A program made the position numbers and the translations under genes. From JANSWY01 sp965267245 (GTDB lineage: Bacteria > Bacteroidota > Bacteroidia > Cytophagales > Cyclobacteriaceae), in assembly GCA_965267245.1 (NCBI GenBank), contig OZ253939.1, positions 806,001 through 870,000 on the forward strand: a DNA stretch of 64,000 nucleotides. The letters run 5' to 3'. Of this stretch, positions 18,953-27,892 are shown in pieces. Under the pieces are notes generated by a model. It worked only from the letters and a program-made list of their open reading frames with translations, was not told the DNA's origin and ran no database searches. Numbering within the stretch: position 1 is the first letter of the stretch; each line of letters begins with the position of its first letter.

Positions 18953-19681
18953 ATGAATTCTCCCGTTGATCCAAAAAACTATATTTATCGCTACCCTGAA
19001 ATAAGATATGCTATTCCAATGAACAGGCTATTCTTTGATCATGGGCAAGACACGATTATGGGTATCGTAAGCAATGGCATAAAAAGGCCTGATAATCAAG
19101 TAAATAATTTCACAAAATCTAACACTCTTCTCTTCATTCAGGACAGTCTCCATGAGTACCAAAAGAAGGCCTGGAAGTCACTCTTGGATGACAACCTAAA
19201 AGAAACACTCATATCATTGTCTATAGATGGTAACTATTTTGAGCGAGTAAGATCAGTTGAGATCTTGCACCAATTGGCTTATGATGACGAACAAAAGTTG
19301 GAAGACTACTTTGAATGGCTTCAGGGGCTATTTAGAACCCACTTCCAGAAAAACAATGACCCATTTTTATTAGTAACCATATTCACAGAACTCAATAAAA
19401 AATACGGTGGCACTTGGGTTTATGATTATGAAATTGACATGATTTTCAGTCTACTCCAGCACGATTCACACCTGATGAAAATTGCCGGTTTAGAATGTTT
19501 CAGAGTGCTTAATCCAGATCATGACGAGGTACCAGAATCGTTATGGGAGTTGACAGGCAAGTTAAAAAATGAGTATTCGATTGACTTCTTTGATTTAAGA
19601 ATGACTTTTGAAAAGCACCTGATGGATTCACATTTGGTAGACTACCGGTTAGCTGATTTAGAAGAGTTTGTTCAACACTGA
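18953..19681 (+). CDS. Uncharacterised cytoplasmic protein, helical-repeat-like
   Basis: A 242-residue protein without signal or membrane segments. The sequence is mostly helical and charged (for example RVRSVEILHQLAYDDEQKLEDYF, ending VDYRLADLEEFVQH) and may contain HEAT-like helix pairs at about residues 85-200. I do not recognise a family. It is divergent from the AraC-type regulator across a 130-bp gap, so it is a possible but unproven target of it. Codon use looks like that of its neighbours. Confidence 0.7.
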   Translation: MNSPVDPKNYIYRYPEIRYAIPMNRLFFDHGQDTIMGIVSNGIKRPDNQVNNFTKSNTLLFIQDSLHEYQKKAWKSLLDDNLKETLISLSIDGNYFERVRSVEILHQLAYDDEQKLEDYFEWLQGLFRTHFQKNNDPFLLVTIFTELNKKYGGTWVYDYEIDMIFSLLQHDSHLMKIAGLECFRVLNPDHDEVPESLWELTGKLKNEYSIDFFDLRMTFEKHLMDSHLVDYRLADLEEFVQH

Positions 19682-19683
19682 GC

Positions 19684-19854
19684 GTGCTCCTTAGTGCTCT
19701 TTGAGACAGCAAAACGACCATTTAAAGAGCTATGACACTGAGTTGCGCAGAGAAACACTGAGTTTCACAGAGAGTCAATCCTTTCCTCTTGAAACTTTGT
19801 GCTCCTTAGTGCGCTTTGAGTAACAATAAAACGACCATTAAAGGGCATTGACAC
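19684..19854. repeat. Degenerate intergenic direct repeat (two about 55-bp copies)
   Basis: Two related copies lie 115 bp apart, at 19684-19738 and 19799-19854. Both begin GTGCTCCTTAGTGC, continue CTTTGAG, contain AAAACGACCATT and end TGACAC. Between them lie two near-copies of ACACTGAGTT with CAGAGA tails. A similar CTCTGTGAA/ACTTTGTGT stretch appears at about 58061-58090. The pattern looks like a decayed genomic repeat family rather than a regulatory site. Confidence 0.65.
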
Positions 19855-19900
19855 AGTGCTATTATATTTGAAAAGAGCATAAATGAAAATTCATAAAAAA

Positions 19901-19920
19901 AGCCAGGGATAAACCTGGCT
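19901..19920 (-). terminator. Intrinsic terminator of the sulfur operon
   Basis: On the minus strand, AGCCAGG and CCTGGCT form a perfect 7-bp stem around TTTATC, followed by a run of seven T residues. It lies 9 bp after the stop of the persulfide dioxygenase gene. Confidence 0.87.
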
Positions 19921-19929
19921 CTTCATTTC

Positions 19930-21336
19930 CTATTTCAAAGTTGATGGACAAACATAATCCGTCAGTGGAATTCCTTCTTCACCAATTGCTTTGATTCCTC
20001 CCCCCACATCGATGATGTTATGTATGCCCCTGGATTTCATAATTGAACCTGCTATCAATGATCGATACCCGCTTGCACAGTGCAGGTAATACTTCTTGTC
20101 TTTATCCAATTCATTGATATGCTCATTAATGTAATCCAAAGGAAAAGAAATGGCATTTTCAACATGTTCAGAACTGAACTCACCTGGTTTTCTTACGTCT
20201 AATACTGTAATTTCATCATTCAAAGCTTCTTTAAATTCTGCTGCCGAAATAGTCAAGAGGCTATCAGTTTCTTTGCCGGCTGCTTTCCAAGCATCAATAC
20301 CTCCTTTTAGGTAACCCAGCGTATTATCGTAACCCACTCTTGATAACCGGGTGATCACCTCTTCTTCTCTTCCTTCTTCAACCAACAATATGATAGGTTG
20401 CTGAAGATCAGTGATAAGCGCCCCTACCCATGGTGCAAAACTCCCATCTATTCCAATGAAAATTGAGTTTGGAATATGAGCTTCATTGAACGCAGTTTTA
20501 CTTCTGGTATCCATCACAAGTGCTCCCTCGTGATTAGCCATTGCTTCAAATGTCTCTACATCAAGTGGAACATTACCTTTCTCAAGTATCTGATCCAGAC
20601 CAATTGCGCCTGATTTATTCATAGCCACATTCTTAGCAAAATACTGAGGCGGTGGTAATAACCCATCGGTTACTTCTTGAATAAACTCTTCTTTCGTCAT
20701 GTCAGCTCGTAAAGCGTAATTGGTCTTCTTTTGATTGCCAAGTAGATCAGAGGTTTCCTTACTCATATTTTTACCGCAAGCTGAACCAGCTCCATGTGCA
20801 GGATAAACGATTACATCATCTGGTAAAGTCATGATCTTGTTGCGGAGGCTGTCATACAGATAACCAGCCAAATCATTTTGGGTCAATGTCCCCTTTTGGG
20901 CAAGATCAGGTCTTCCTACATCACCTATGAATAACGTGTCACCACTAAAAATGGCGTGTTCTTTACCGTTTTTATCAAAAAGAAGGAAGGTAGTACTCTC
21001 CATGGTGTGCCCTGGTGTGTGGAGTACTTTGATCTTCAATTTACCAAGTTCTAAAACCTCACCATCTCTGGATTCATGAATATTGTAAGTAGTTTTTGCA
21101 TTTGGTCCATAAACTATTGCTGCTCCTGTCTTCCTGGCAAGGTCTACATGGCCGGATACAAAATCCGCATGAAAATGGGTTTCAAAAATATACTTGATGG
21201 TGGCACCTTCTGTTTGAGCTTTTTCAATGTAAGGTTTAGATTCTCGTAATGGATCAATAATGGCAGCTTCACCTTCACTCTCAATATAATAAGCCCCTTG
21301 TGCCAGGCATCCCGTGTAAATTTGTTCAATCTTCAT
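19930..21336 (-). CDS. CstB-like persulfide dioxygenase-rhodanese (MBL fold)
   Basis: A 468-residue cytoplasmic protein with three domains: a metallo-beta-lactamase fold (1-190), a rhodanese domain without Cys (about 255-355) and an active rhodanese domain (about 365-460). Metal ligands are visible as THFHADF (H54, H56, D58), GHTMEST (H110), SGDTLF (D133) and PAHGAGSACGK (H181, with C187 nearby). The first rhodanese has LLVEEGRE where the Cys loop should be, while the second has HCASGYRS (C420). This order is that of staphylococcal CstB, which oxidises persulfides to sulfite and makes thiosulfate. It follows SulP by 76 bp, possibly with its own promoter. The CstB-like activity is inferred from architecture. 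Confidence 0.92.
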   Translation of the reverse strand: MKIEQIYTGCLAQGAYYIESEGEAAIIDPLRESKPYIEKAQTEGATIKYIFETHFHADFVSGHVDLARKTGAAIVYGPNAKTTYNIHESRDGEVLELGKLKIKVLHTPGHTMESTTFLLFDKNGKEHAIFSGDTLFIGDVGRPDLAQKGTLTQNDLAGYLYDSLRNKIMTLPDDVIVYPAHGAGSACGKNMSKETSDLLGNQKKTNYALRADMTKEEFIQEVTDGLLPPPQYFAKNVAMNKSGAIGLDQILEKGNVPLDVETFEAMANHEGALVMDTRSKTAFNEAHIPNSIFIGIDGSFAPWVGALITDLQQPIILLVEEGREEEVITRLSRVGYDNTLGYLKGGIDAWKAAGKETDSLLTISAAEFKEALNDEITVLDVRKPGEFSSEHVENAISFPLDYINEHINELDKDKKYYLHCASGYRSLIAGSIMKSRGIHNIIDVGGGIKAIGEEGIPLTDYVCPSTLK

Positions 21337-21391
21337 TTGGTTTCTAGTTAACGTGTTCTTATAAATCTAATATTTGCAGTCTTAATAATTC

Positions 21392-21405
21392 GTAACAAAA
21401 GTTAC
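21392..21405. promoter_or_regulatory. Candidate Crp/Fnr-type operator GTAAC-N4-GTTAC
   Basis: A perfect inverted repeat GTAACAAAAGTTAC lies 56-69 bp upstream of the persulfide dioxygenase start. The 5-4-5 geometry is that of Crp/Fnr-family sites. Binding by such a protein, and control of the sulfur genes, is inference. Confidence 0.42.
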
Positions 21406-21412
21406 ATACTGC

Positions 21413-23107
21413 CTATGAAACTGTATGCTCCGGATGTATGTCTTTACTTGTCTGTACTTCCTGATCAAACAGTGCAATTACCTGTTCATTCTTCTCAAGG
21501 AACCGATCTTTACCCAGATGTTCGTAAAAACCAGACTTGCGTATCATTTCTCTGGGAGAAGCTTTCACATTGGTCATGTAAAAGGCTATTTCTCTCTTCT
21601 TAAGTTCATCAGCAACTTCAAATAGAGCGGCAATGGCTGTGGCATCAATTTCATTCACGCTACTCAGATCAAACACAAATACCTTAACGGTTGGTTTATT
21701 ATTGATTGCCTGAAAAACATTGTCTTTTAGATAACCAGCATTGGCATAGTAAAGTGATGCATCTATTCTGAAGAAAAGGAAGTTACTGACCTCATGTGCT
21801 TCTTCAATAATCTTTATGTTCTTGAATATATTGGAGTTTCCTACTCTTCCAAGAATTGCTACATTTGGGTAGCTTATTCTCCTGACAATCAATATAATAG
21901 ACACAGCTGCTCCAAGCAAAATTCCCCTTTGGGCACCAAGCAGTAGGGTTATTAAGAAGGAAAATAGTAATACCAGAAAGTCTACCTTTCGCAAATGAAA
22001 AAGTCTTTTAGGCTCTTTGAAATCAATCAATTTTGACACAGCAACCACTACAATAGAAGCCAATACTGCTTTCGGCATATAGTAGAAAAGTGGTGTCAGA
22101 AACATCAATGTCAATCCAATTGTAAGGGCATTAAAAATTGAGGAAACAGGAGTTATAGCTCCTGCATGCTTGTTTACTGCTGTTCTTGAAAAGCTTCCTG
22201 CAATGGGATAACCTCCAAATAAACCTGCCGAAAAATTTGAGACTCCAATGGCAATCAATTCCTGATTGGCACTAACGGGATAACCATCCTGCACAGCAAA
22301 CTTTTTAGCAATAGCAATACCTTCCATGAAACTAATGAGTGCGATGGTGAATGCGATGGGTAGCATATTCACAATAATAGTTCCGTCTACAGCAGGTATT
22401 GTCAATGCGGGTAGACCTTCTGGTACTTCTCCTACTATTTGTACTCCCATTTTATCAAGGTCAAAAATGTAAACAGCAAGAATACTTAGGACCACTGTGA
22501 TCAATGCTCCCGGAAGTCCAGGTTTCCACTTTACCAGAAACACCAAGAGACTGATACAACCAAGTCCCAATATCAAAGTCTCAACATGAAGATCAGATAT
22601 TTTCCCAATCATCCGGGTAAGTACTACCAGTACCTGCTGACTCCCCTGAAAATCAATCCCGAAGAGATGCTTCACCTGACTTAAGCCGATAATGATTGCT
22701 GCTGCCGAGGTAAACCCATTGATTAAAGGTTGGGATAAGAAATTCACCAGAAAGCCCAACCTTAAAACTCCCATTAACATTTGTATAACCCCAACCATGA
22801 GGGCCAATAAAACTGCATAAACCCAATATTGATCTGAGCCACTTTGTACCATAGTCCCCACTCCTGAGGCTACTAATAATGAATCCATGGCTACCGGACC
22901 TACCGATAATTGCCTCGATGTACCAAATACAGGATATAGAATTAGTGGCACCAATGCGGCATAAAGACCTGCAATTGGAGGAAGTCCTGCCAGAAGTGCG
23001 TAAGCCATTCCCTGAGGAATCAACATAGTTCCAACAGTAACTCCAGCTAGTATATCCTTTGGTAAGTACTCAATCTTGTAATTGGGCAACCATTCCAAAA
23101 TGGGCAA
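21413..23107 (-). CDS. SulP-family anion transporter with STAS domain
   Basis: A 564-residue inner-membrane carrier. The N-terminal signature region (DILAGVTVGTMLIPQGMAYALLAGLPPIAGLY) and about 10-14 hydrophobic helices are followed by a C-terminal STAS domain (about residues 435-545, with VFVFDLSSVNEIDATAIAAL). SulP proteins move sulfate, bicarbonate or other anions. It starts 10 bp after the SoeA-like gene, in the same operon as enzymes that make sulfite and sulfate. Sulfate or sulfite movement is therefore the likeliest role, and export of the end product is possible. Direction and substrate are inference; bicarbonate is the main alternative. Confidence 0.95.
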   Translation of the reverse strand: MPILEWLPNYKIEYLPKDILAGVTVGTMLIPQGMAYALLAGLPPIAGLYAALVPLILYPVFGTSRQLSVGPVAMDSLLVASGVGTMVQSGSDQYWVYAVLLALMVGVIQMLMGVLRLGFLVNFLSQPLINGFTSAAAIIIGLSQVKHLFGIDFQGSQQVLVVLTRMIGKISDLHVETLILGLGCISLLVFLVKWKPGLPGALITVVLSILAVYIFDLDKMGVQIVGEVPEGLPALTIPAVDGTIIVNMLPIAFTIALISFMEGIAIAKKFAVQDGYPVSANQELIAIGVSNFSAGLFGGYPIAGSFSRTAVNKHAGAITPVSSIFNALTIGLTLMFLTPLFYYMPKAVLASIVVVAVSKLIDFKEPKRLFHLRKVDFLVLLFSFLITLLLGAQRGILLGAAVSIILIVRRISYPNVAILGRVGNSNIFKNIKIIEEAHEVSNFLFFRIDASLYYANAGYLKDNVFQAINNKPTVKVFVFDLSSVNEIDATAIAALFEVADELKKREIAFYMTNVKASPREMIRKSGFYEHLGKDRFLEKNEQVIALFDQEVQTSKDIHPEHTVS

Positions 23108-23117
23108 TATGTTTGAT

Positions 23118-25976
23118 CTATTTATCGAGATAAAACTTTTCGGGTATAGGTTTTAATACTCTGTTGAACCAAAGCGGCCTCCTTAAGTTATCAGGACCTG
23201 GAGCTGGCCTGGCCATGTCAAGCCACTTTTTGTAAACTTCGTGAGACTTTTTTGTATCTACAAACACATCCCCATAACGATCCTCTGGTCCAATATTTTC
23301 CAATCTTACCTTCTGATGCCAACAATGCATACCGGAAATAGGATCCGGGTGTACAGGGAATGAAATATTTTGATGAACTCCTCCATCACTCCAAAATATC
23401 CTCGCTGAATCATTGTCGTTACTTTTAAAAGGTCTTACACCTTGTAAAACTCTCATTTTCCAACCACTTTCAGATTTTTCCAAAGAAACAGTATTGGTAG
23501 CCCACCTGTTCCCTGTCTTGTCTTGAGGTCTCCTCCATCGGCCCAGGTGATGTGAACATGCAATTACTCCAGGTTTAATTCCCTGTGTTACCCAAACCCG
23601 ATCCACAAAGTAGCCAATCTCTGTATTCACTTTAATCAGATCTCCATCGTTTAAATTGAATTTTGCTGCATCGTCAGGGTGCATCCAGATTGGGTTTCTA
23701 TTGGCAATTTCGGTTAGCCATTTTGCATTAGCCGATCTACTATGAATGAGAACAGGTAATCTAAAAGTTGGTACGAGTGGATAGTCTCCTTTGTCCCGAT
23801 CCATTTCGTCTTCATGCACATGGCTTTTGATGTATTTTGGAATATCATATTCCGGCCATTTCCAATCGATCATGGTTTGAGAAAAGAACTCCTGCTTTCT
23901 GGAAGGAGTTGGGAAACCAACAACAGCTTTTCCCTTCACCTCGATTCCAACAGCCTTTCCATTTTTACTGATTAAGCCGGTTTTCTTGTCCACTTTGGAC
24001 CCTTCCAGATCTTTTGGTGAAACAGGGTTTTCATTTTTCAGATAGGAAGTCTTTTCTACTTCAAAGGCACCATATTTTCTCATGTAGTCCAGAGGTGTTA
24101 ACCCTTCCTTTTCTGAGGCTTCTGGTAAACCTTTGGTATGTTCAAAAATGTATTGATAATACTCGTCAATGGTGATCTTCTCTCCTTTTCTATATGGACT
24201 TTCGAAATGTTTCTTTACTCCCAGACTACCATCAGGGTCAATTCTCCAGGATAATTCAATCCAAAATTCATCCTCTTCCCAGACTTCTCCCGGGTTGACT
24301 TCATAGGTAAACTCAAAAGGCCTTCCTTCACGTCTGGCGTATTCTCTCATCACGGGTTGCCTGAAGGCAATCCACATACCGGAATGGGTTTCGTAGCTAT
24401 TGATATCATGTCTTTCGGAGGAATGCCCCATAGGTAACACATAGTCCGCGTAATAGGCCGTTTCATTCCAGGTTGGCGTCATCGCAATGTGACAATCCAC
24501 CATATTTTGATCAGAAAGTGCTTCGATCCATGAAAAACCATCCGGGTAAGTCCAAACAGGATTAAATACCCGCGTAAAGTAAACTGACATCTTACCCCTT
24601 CCCTCTTTCAGAAAATGGGGAAGCAATTGACTCATTTCATGGAAAGCCAGTGGATATTCCTTTGGATAGTGTAATTCATTCCAGAACTTGTGTGATGGTG
24701 GGACGTCAAAGAATTTAGGTTTGAATTTGTTCCAGGCACTGGGTGAAGTTCCCCCAACAGTACCTACAGACCCAGTCAAAACACTCAGGAATTGCAGACA
24801 CCTGGCCACAGCCCAACCGCCTAAGTTGCCACTACCAGCACTTCTCCAGTTATGACAGGCAAATCTTGTTCCCGCCTGACCAATTTCTCTGGCTACTTCT
24901 ACGATTGTTTCTGCTTTCACACCAGTTTCTTTTTCGGCAAATTCTGGTGTGTATTCTTCATACTCTTCAATTACCTTCTCGATGAAAATTTCAAAGGTGC
25001 ACACATCTTTTGGATGTTTGGCTTCCATGTACTCCTCCCAATTCATCCAGTTTTCCATATAGTCCCTATTGTAGAGACCTTCCTTAAGTATTATTTTGGC
25101 CATTGCCAATAGTGCAGCAGCTTCAGTTCCGGGATATGTAGGCATCCAGTAATTGGACATACTCGCGGTATTCGATAATCGAGGGTCCATTACAGCCAAT
25201 TTGGCTCCCTTCATCATTCCTTCCATGATTCGCTGAGCATGCGGATTGAAGTAGTGACCTGACTCAAGATGAGCACTCACCAGCAGAATAAATTTGGAAT
25301 TGGCATGGTCAGGAGATGGTCTGTCGTATCCCTGCCAGATATTATAACCAAACCTTGCTCCTGAGGAACATATATTCGTATGTGAATTGTGACCATCTAC
25401 TCCCCAGGCTCCTAAAACCCGGTTTGCATATCCTTCATGTCCCGGTCTTCCTACGTGATAGGCAATTTCATTATTTCGTTCTTCCTGAAGTGCTTTTCTG
25501 ATTCTTCCCGCAATGTCATCCAATACTTCTTCCCAGGAAACTCTCTCCCATTCTCCAGATCCTCTTTCTCCTTTTCGTTTAAGTGGATATAATATCCTGT
25601 CAGGATCTGTAATCTGATTAATTGTGGCAGGTCCCTTAGCACAATTCCGACCTCTACTTCCAGGGTGATACGGGTTTCCCTCAAATTTTCTTACCTGGTC
25701 ATTGGATTTATCAACGTATGTCAACAAACCACATGCTGATTCACAGTTAAAACAGGTTGTGGGAATGATGCTGTAGGTCTTCTTCTCTTTTCTGGACCAT
25801 TTTTTAGCTTCATGCTCCGTCCAGTTATTCCATTGATCAGGTGGTGGATAGCTGGTTAGTTTACCTGGTTCTGATATGGAGTCAATTGATACCTCTTCAT
25901 TGTCATGTAGGCCCGGAATGATTTTAAGACTCTCAGCGATTTTTTCTATTATTGTTGGTTTATGCTTGTATCCCAT
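23118..25976 (-). CDS. SoeA-like molybdopterin oxidoreductase (probable sulfite dehydrogenase subunit)
   Basis: A 952-residue member of the DMSO-reductase superfamily. A [4Fe-4S] motif lies at C75, C78, C82 and C112 (TTCFNCESACG), and the likely molybdenum-ligand Cys is C203 in HTNICSSGARFG. Bis-MGD-binding segments follow, and the C-terminal cofactor domain contains MHPDDAAKFNLNDGD. No twin-arginine signal precedes the iron-sulfur motif, so the protein should be cytoplasmic, unlike polysulfide reductase PsrA. This agrees with SoeABC sulfite dehydrogenases. It is 13 bp downstream of a fused iron-sulfur/NrfD subunit and upstream of SulP. Alternatives are a cytoplasmic formate-, polysulfide- or thiosulfate-active relative. 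Confidence 0.88.
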   Translation of the reverse strand: MGYKHKPTIIEKIAESLKIIPGLHDNEEVSIDSISEPGKLTSYPPPDQWNNWTEHEAKKWSRKEKKTYSIIPTTCFNCESACGLLTYVDKSNDQVRKFEGNPYHPGSRGRNCAKGPATINQITDPDRILYPLKRKGERGSGEWERVSWEEVLDDIAGRIRKALQEERNNEIAYHVGRPGHEGYANRVLGAWGVDGHNSHTNICSSGARFGYNIWQGYDRPSPDHANSKFILLVSAHLESGHYFNPHAQRIMEGMMKGAKLAVMDPRLSNTASMSNYWMPTYPGTEAAALLAMAKIILKEGLYNRDYMENWMNWEEYMEAKHPKDVCTFEIFIEKVIEEYEEYTPEFAEKETGVKAETIVEVAREIGQAGTRFACHNWRSAGSGNLGGWAVARCLQFLSVLTGSVGTVGGTSPSAWNKFKPKFFDVPPSHKFWNELHYPKEYPLAFHEMSQLLPHFLKEGRGKMSVYFTRVFNPVWTYPDGFSWIEALSDQNMVDCHIAMTPTWNETAYYADYVLPMGHSSERHDINSYETHSGMWIAFRQPVMREYARREGRPFEFTYEVNPGEVWEEDEFWIELSWRIDPDGSLGVKKHFESPYRKGEKITIDEYYQYIFEHTKGLPEASEKEGLTPLDYMRKYGAFEVEKTSYLKNENPVSPKDLEGSKVDKKTGLISKNGKAVGIEVKGKAVVGFPTPSRKQEFFSQTMIDWKWPEYDIPKYIKSHVHEDEMDRDKGDYPLVPTFRLPVLIHSRSANAKWLTEIANRNPIWMHPDDAAKFNLNDGDLIKVNTEIGYFVDRVWVTQGIKPGVIACSHHLGRWRRPQDKTGNRWATNTVSLEKSESGWKMRVLQGVRPFKSNDNDSARIFWSDGGVHQNISFPVHPDPISGMHCWHQKVRLENIGPEDRYGDVFVDTKKSHEVYKKWLDMARPAPGPDNLRRPLWFNRVLKPIPEKFYLDK

Positions 25977-25989
25977 GTTGTTTATTCAA

Positions 25990-27618
25990 TTAAGTAAGTG
26001 GTATGCGTTGAGGCGCTTCTACCCAGATTTTCTCTGTGACGTAGATCCCAATTATTGTTAGGATGGCGGCTACTAAGCCTAATTCCATAACTCCAATAAA
26101 TAATAGAACCAATGGAAGTATGTTAGTCAATAAGATGACTCCCATCCAGAATAAATTGGCATATCTACCTTTCACAATCATTTTCACAGCAGTTTTAGCA
26201 TCCTGTGTGGGGTGTGTAATTGATACTTCAATGAACATTACCAATAGGTTCGCTATGATTCCAGCAATTAGAACTGTGCTGCTTAAAGAAGTCCATTCCA
26301 CTGGAACATCAACTATTAGACCCATTACCAAGAAAACTGCTGCACCAGCCATCATGCTATGAATAAACATGTGCAATACCATGGATGGGCTTTGCCAAAA
26401 ATCTCTTCCTTTCGCCTGAGCAAACAAGAATGCTGTATAAACAGCTACCAATATTCCAAAAGCACCCGCTCCCCAGAAGCCAATATTGGTCAATATTGGG
26501 ATATCAAAGAAAATACCCGCTAACCATGCCGTCACCATACCACCAAATACAGTAATTGAATAGCCTCCTTTTACTAACCAGCTTTCCCAGTGTGGTCTCA
26601 AGAGTACATATAAAAATCTATCTGGTCTATCCAGGTCTTTTACTAATAATGCACCTGTAAGGGCCAGGAAAACAAGTGATACAACTCCCGCTGCTAGTGC
26701 TAAATCATTGGAGAAATTCAATCCGATAAGCGATCCTAGAAAGTACATCAGGAAAGCACCTGCTGAAACTGCCTTGGTCAAAACATAAGCTGACACTTCC
26801 CAACCCCAAAGAATACCTTTATCAGGAGTATCGTAAACCCTTCTGGCCTTGGCAGTTCCCATAATAACTTCCACCTGTTTTTTAGCGTCACCATTTCCTC
26901 CATAAGTAGCAACATTAGCTGGTGGTCTATTGCCATTCAGGTCCTGAATCATCTCAATAAGATCCTTCCCTTCTGTAAGTTTCTCAGCATACTTGGCATA
27001 ATGACCTACACCTGTATTTTGAGAACCCCAGATGTACGAATTGGATCTTTCGGTAGCAGATGGGTTAAGTGAAGCCTCATCTCCGTCTATATAGTATACA
27101 TTGGGCTGTGTCCCTTTTTCTGGCTTTCTTGTTTTCACCTGTTGCTTGGCAATGAGTTGTGAGATCTCAGAGTGAGGATCATGCATGTCACCTGATATGA
27201 TTGCGTGCTCAGGGCATATATTCACACACGCAGGCTCCAGACCGATATCAGTTCTGTGTGCACAATAGTTACATTTAGCGGCAGTGTGTGTTTCAGGGTC
27301 AATATAAAGGGCATCATAAGGACAGGCTTGCATACAGGACTTACACCCAATACATCGGTCATTGTTGAAGTCTACAATACCGTCTTCTCTTTTAAATAAT
27401 GCTTCTGTAGGACAGATGCTAACACATGGAGCATCAGTGCAATGGTTGCACCTTGTTACAGAAAATACCCTTCTGGTATCTGGGAAGGTTCCCTTTTCTG
27501 TTTGTTTGACCCATGTTCGGTTTACTCCTACTGGTATATCATGCTCAGATTTACATGCTACAGTACAAGCGTGACAACCTATGCACTTCCGATTGTCAAT
27601 TACAAATCCAAATTTCAT
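25990..27618 (-). CDS. SoeB-SoeC-like fusion: ferredoxin subunit joined to NrfD membrane anchor
   Basis: A 542-residue protein. Residues about 1-180 hold four cysteine clusters for [4Fe-4S] centres (CIGCHACTVAC, CNHCTDAPCVSICP, CIGCKSCMQACP, CNYCAHRTD with CVNICP). A linker of about 90 residues precedes eight or so hydrophobic helices of the NrfD/PsrC type (about 285-535). The protein would carry electrons from the molybdenum subunit to the quinone pool. In Allochromatium SoeB and SoeC are separate proteins, whereas here they are one chain. No export signal is visible, consistent with a cytoplasm-facing complex. It is the first gene of the operon, with AT-rich inverted repeats just upstream. 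Confidence 0.9.
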   Translation of the reverse strand: MKFGFVIDNRKCIGCHACTVACKSEHDIPVGVNRTWVKQTEKGTFPDTRRVFSVTRCNHCTDAPCVSICPTEALFKREDGIVDFNNDRCIGCKSCMQACPYDALYIDPETHTAAKCNYCAHRTDIGLEPACVNICPEHAIISGDMHDPHSEISQLIAKQQVKTRKPEKGTQPNVYYIDGDEASLNPSATERSNSYIWGSQNTGVGHYAKYAEKLTEGKDLIEMIQDLNGNRPPANVATYGGNGDAKKQVEVIMGTAKARRVYDTPDKGILWGWEVSAYVLTKAVSAGAFLMYFLGSLIGLNFSNDLALAAGVVSLVFLALTGALLVKDLDRPDRFLYVLLRPHWESWLVKGGYSITVFGGMVTAWLAGIFFDIPILTNIGFWGAGAFGILVAVYTAFLFAQAKGRDFWQSPSMVLHMFIHSMMAGAAVFLVMGLIVDVPVEWTSLSSTVLIAGIIANLLVMFIEVSITHPTQDAKTAVKMIVKGRYANLFWMGVILLTNILPLVLLFIGVMELGLVAAILTIIGIYVTEKIWVEAPQRIPLT

Positions 27619-27646
27619 ATATAAACATTTCTAGGTTTAGTTCATG

Positions 27647-27691
27647 TCATATAAATATATGAACATTTATTAATATTTTAATATATTAATA
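27647..27691. promoter_or_regulatory. AT-rich inverted repeats upstream of the sulfur operon
   Basis: Two perfect inverted repeats lie 29-73 bp upstream of the SoeBC-like start. They are TCATAT-AAAT-ATATGA (27647-27662) and TATTAATAT-TTTAAT-ATATTAATA (27668-27691). ATAT-rich palindromes of this type are bound by ArsR-type sensors such as BigR/SqrR in other phyla. No such regulator is encoded next to the operon, so the role as operator is inference. The rest of the 274-bp divergent gap shows no gene. Confidence 0.42.
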
Positions 27692-27892
27692 ATATAAGAT
27701 TGAATTTTTCTCAAAGATTGTACTGAAAAATCTAATGAATTGCAATCAAATTGTTTGTCAAGAAAGCATATTGCCAAATTTCAATTATATTGCCCGGGGG
27801 TTTAACTAAATGTAGATAGGTGAAGAAAGGGACGCTCTCCTGTACTCGGTTCAATCCAGTTACATAATTGAGAACTATTTAACCATTTTTGC

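Noticed and set aside
19684..19854. CRISPR array
   Set aside because: There are only two diverged copies of about 55 bp with no regular spacers and no cas genes.
24743..25112. Plus-strand frames opposite the molybdoenzyme gene
   Set aside because: They are shadows of a well-supported coding region with conserved domains on the minus strand.
23118..25976. Formate dehydrogenase or periplasmic polysulfide reductase
   Set aside because: There is no Tat signal, and the neighbours are sulfur-related (CstB-like, SulP). A cytoplasmic sulfite-oxidising role fits better, though it is not proven.
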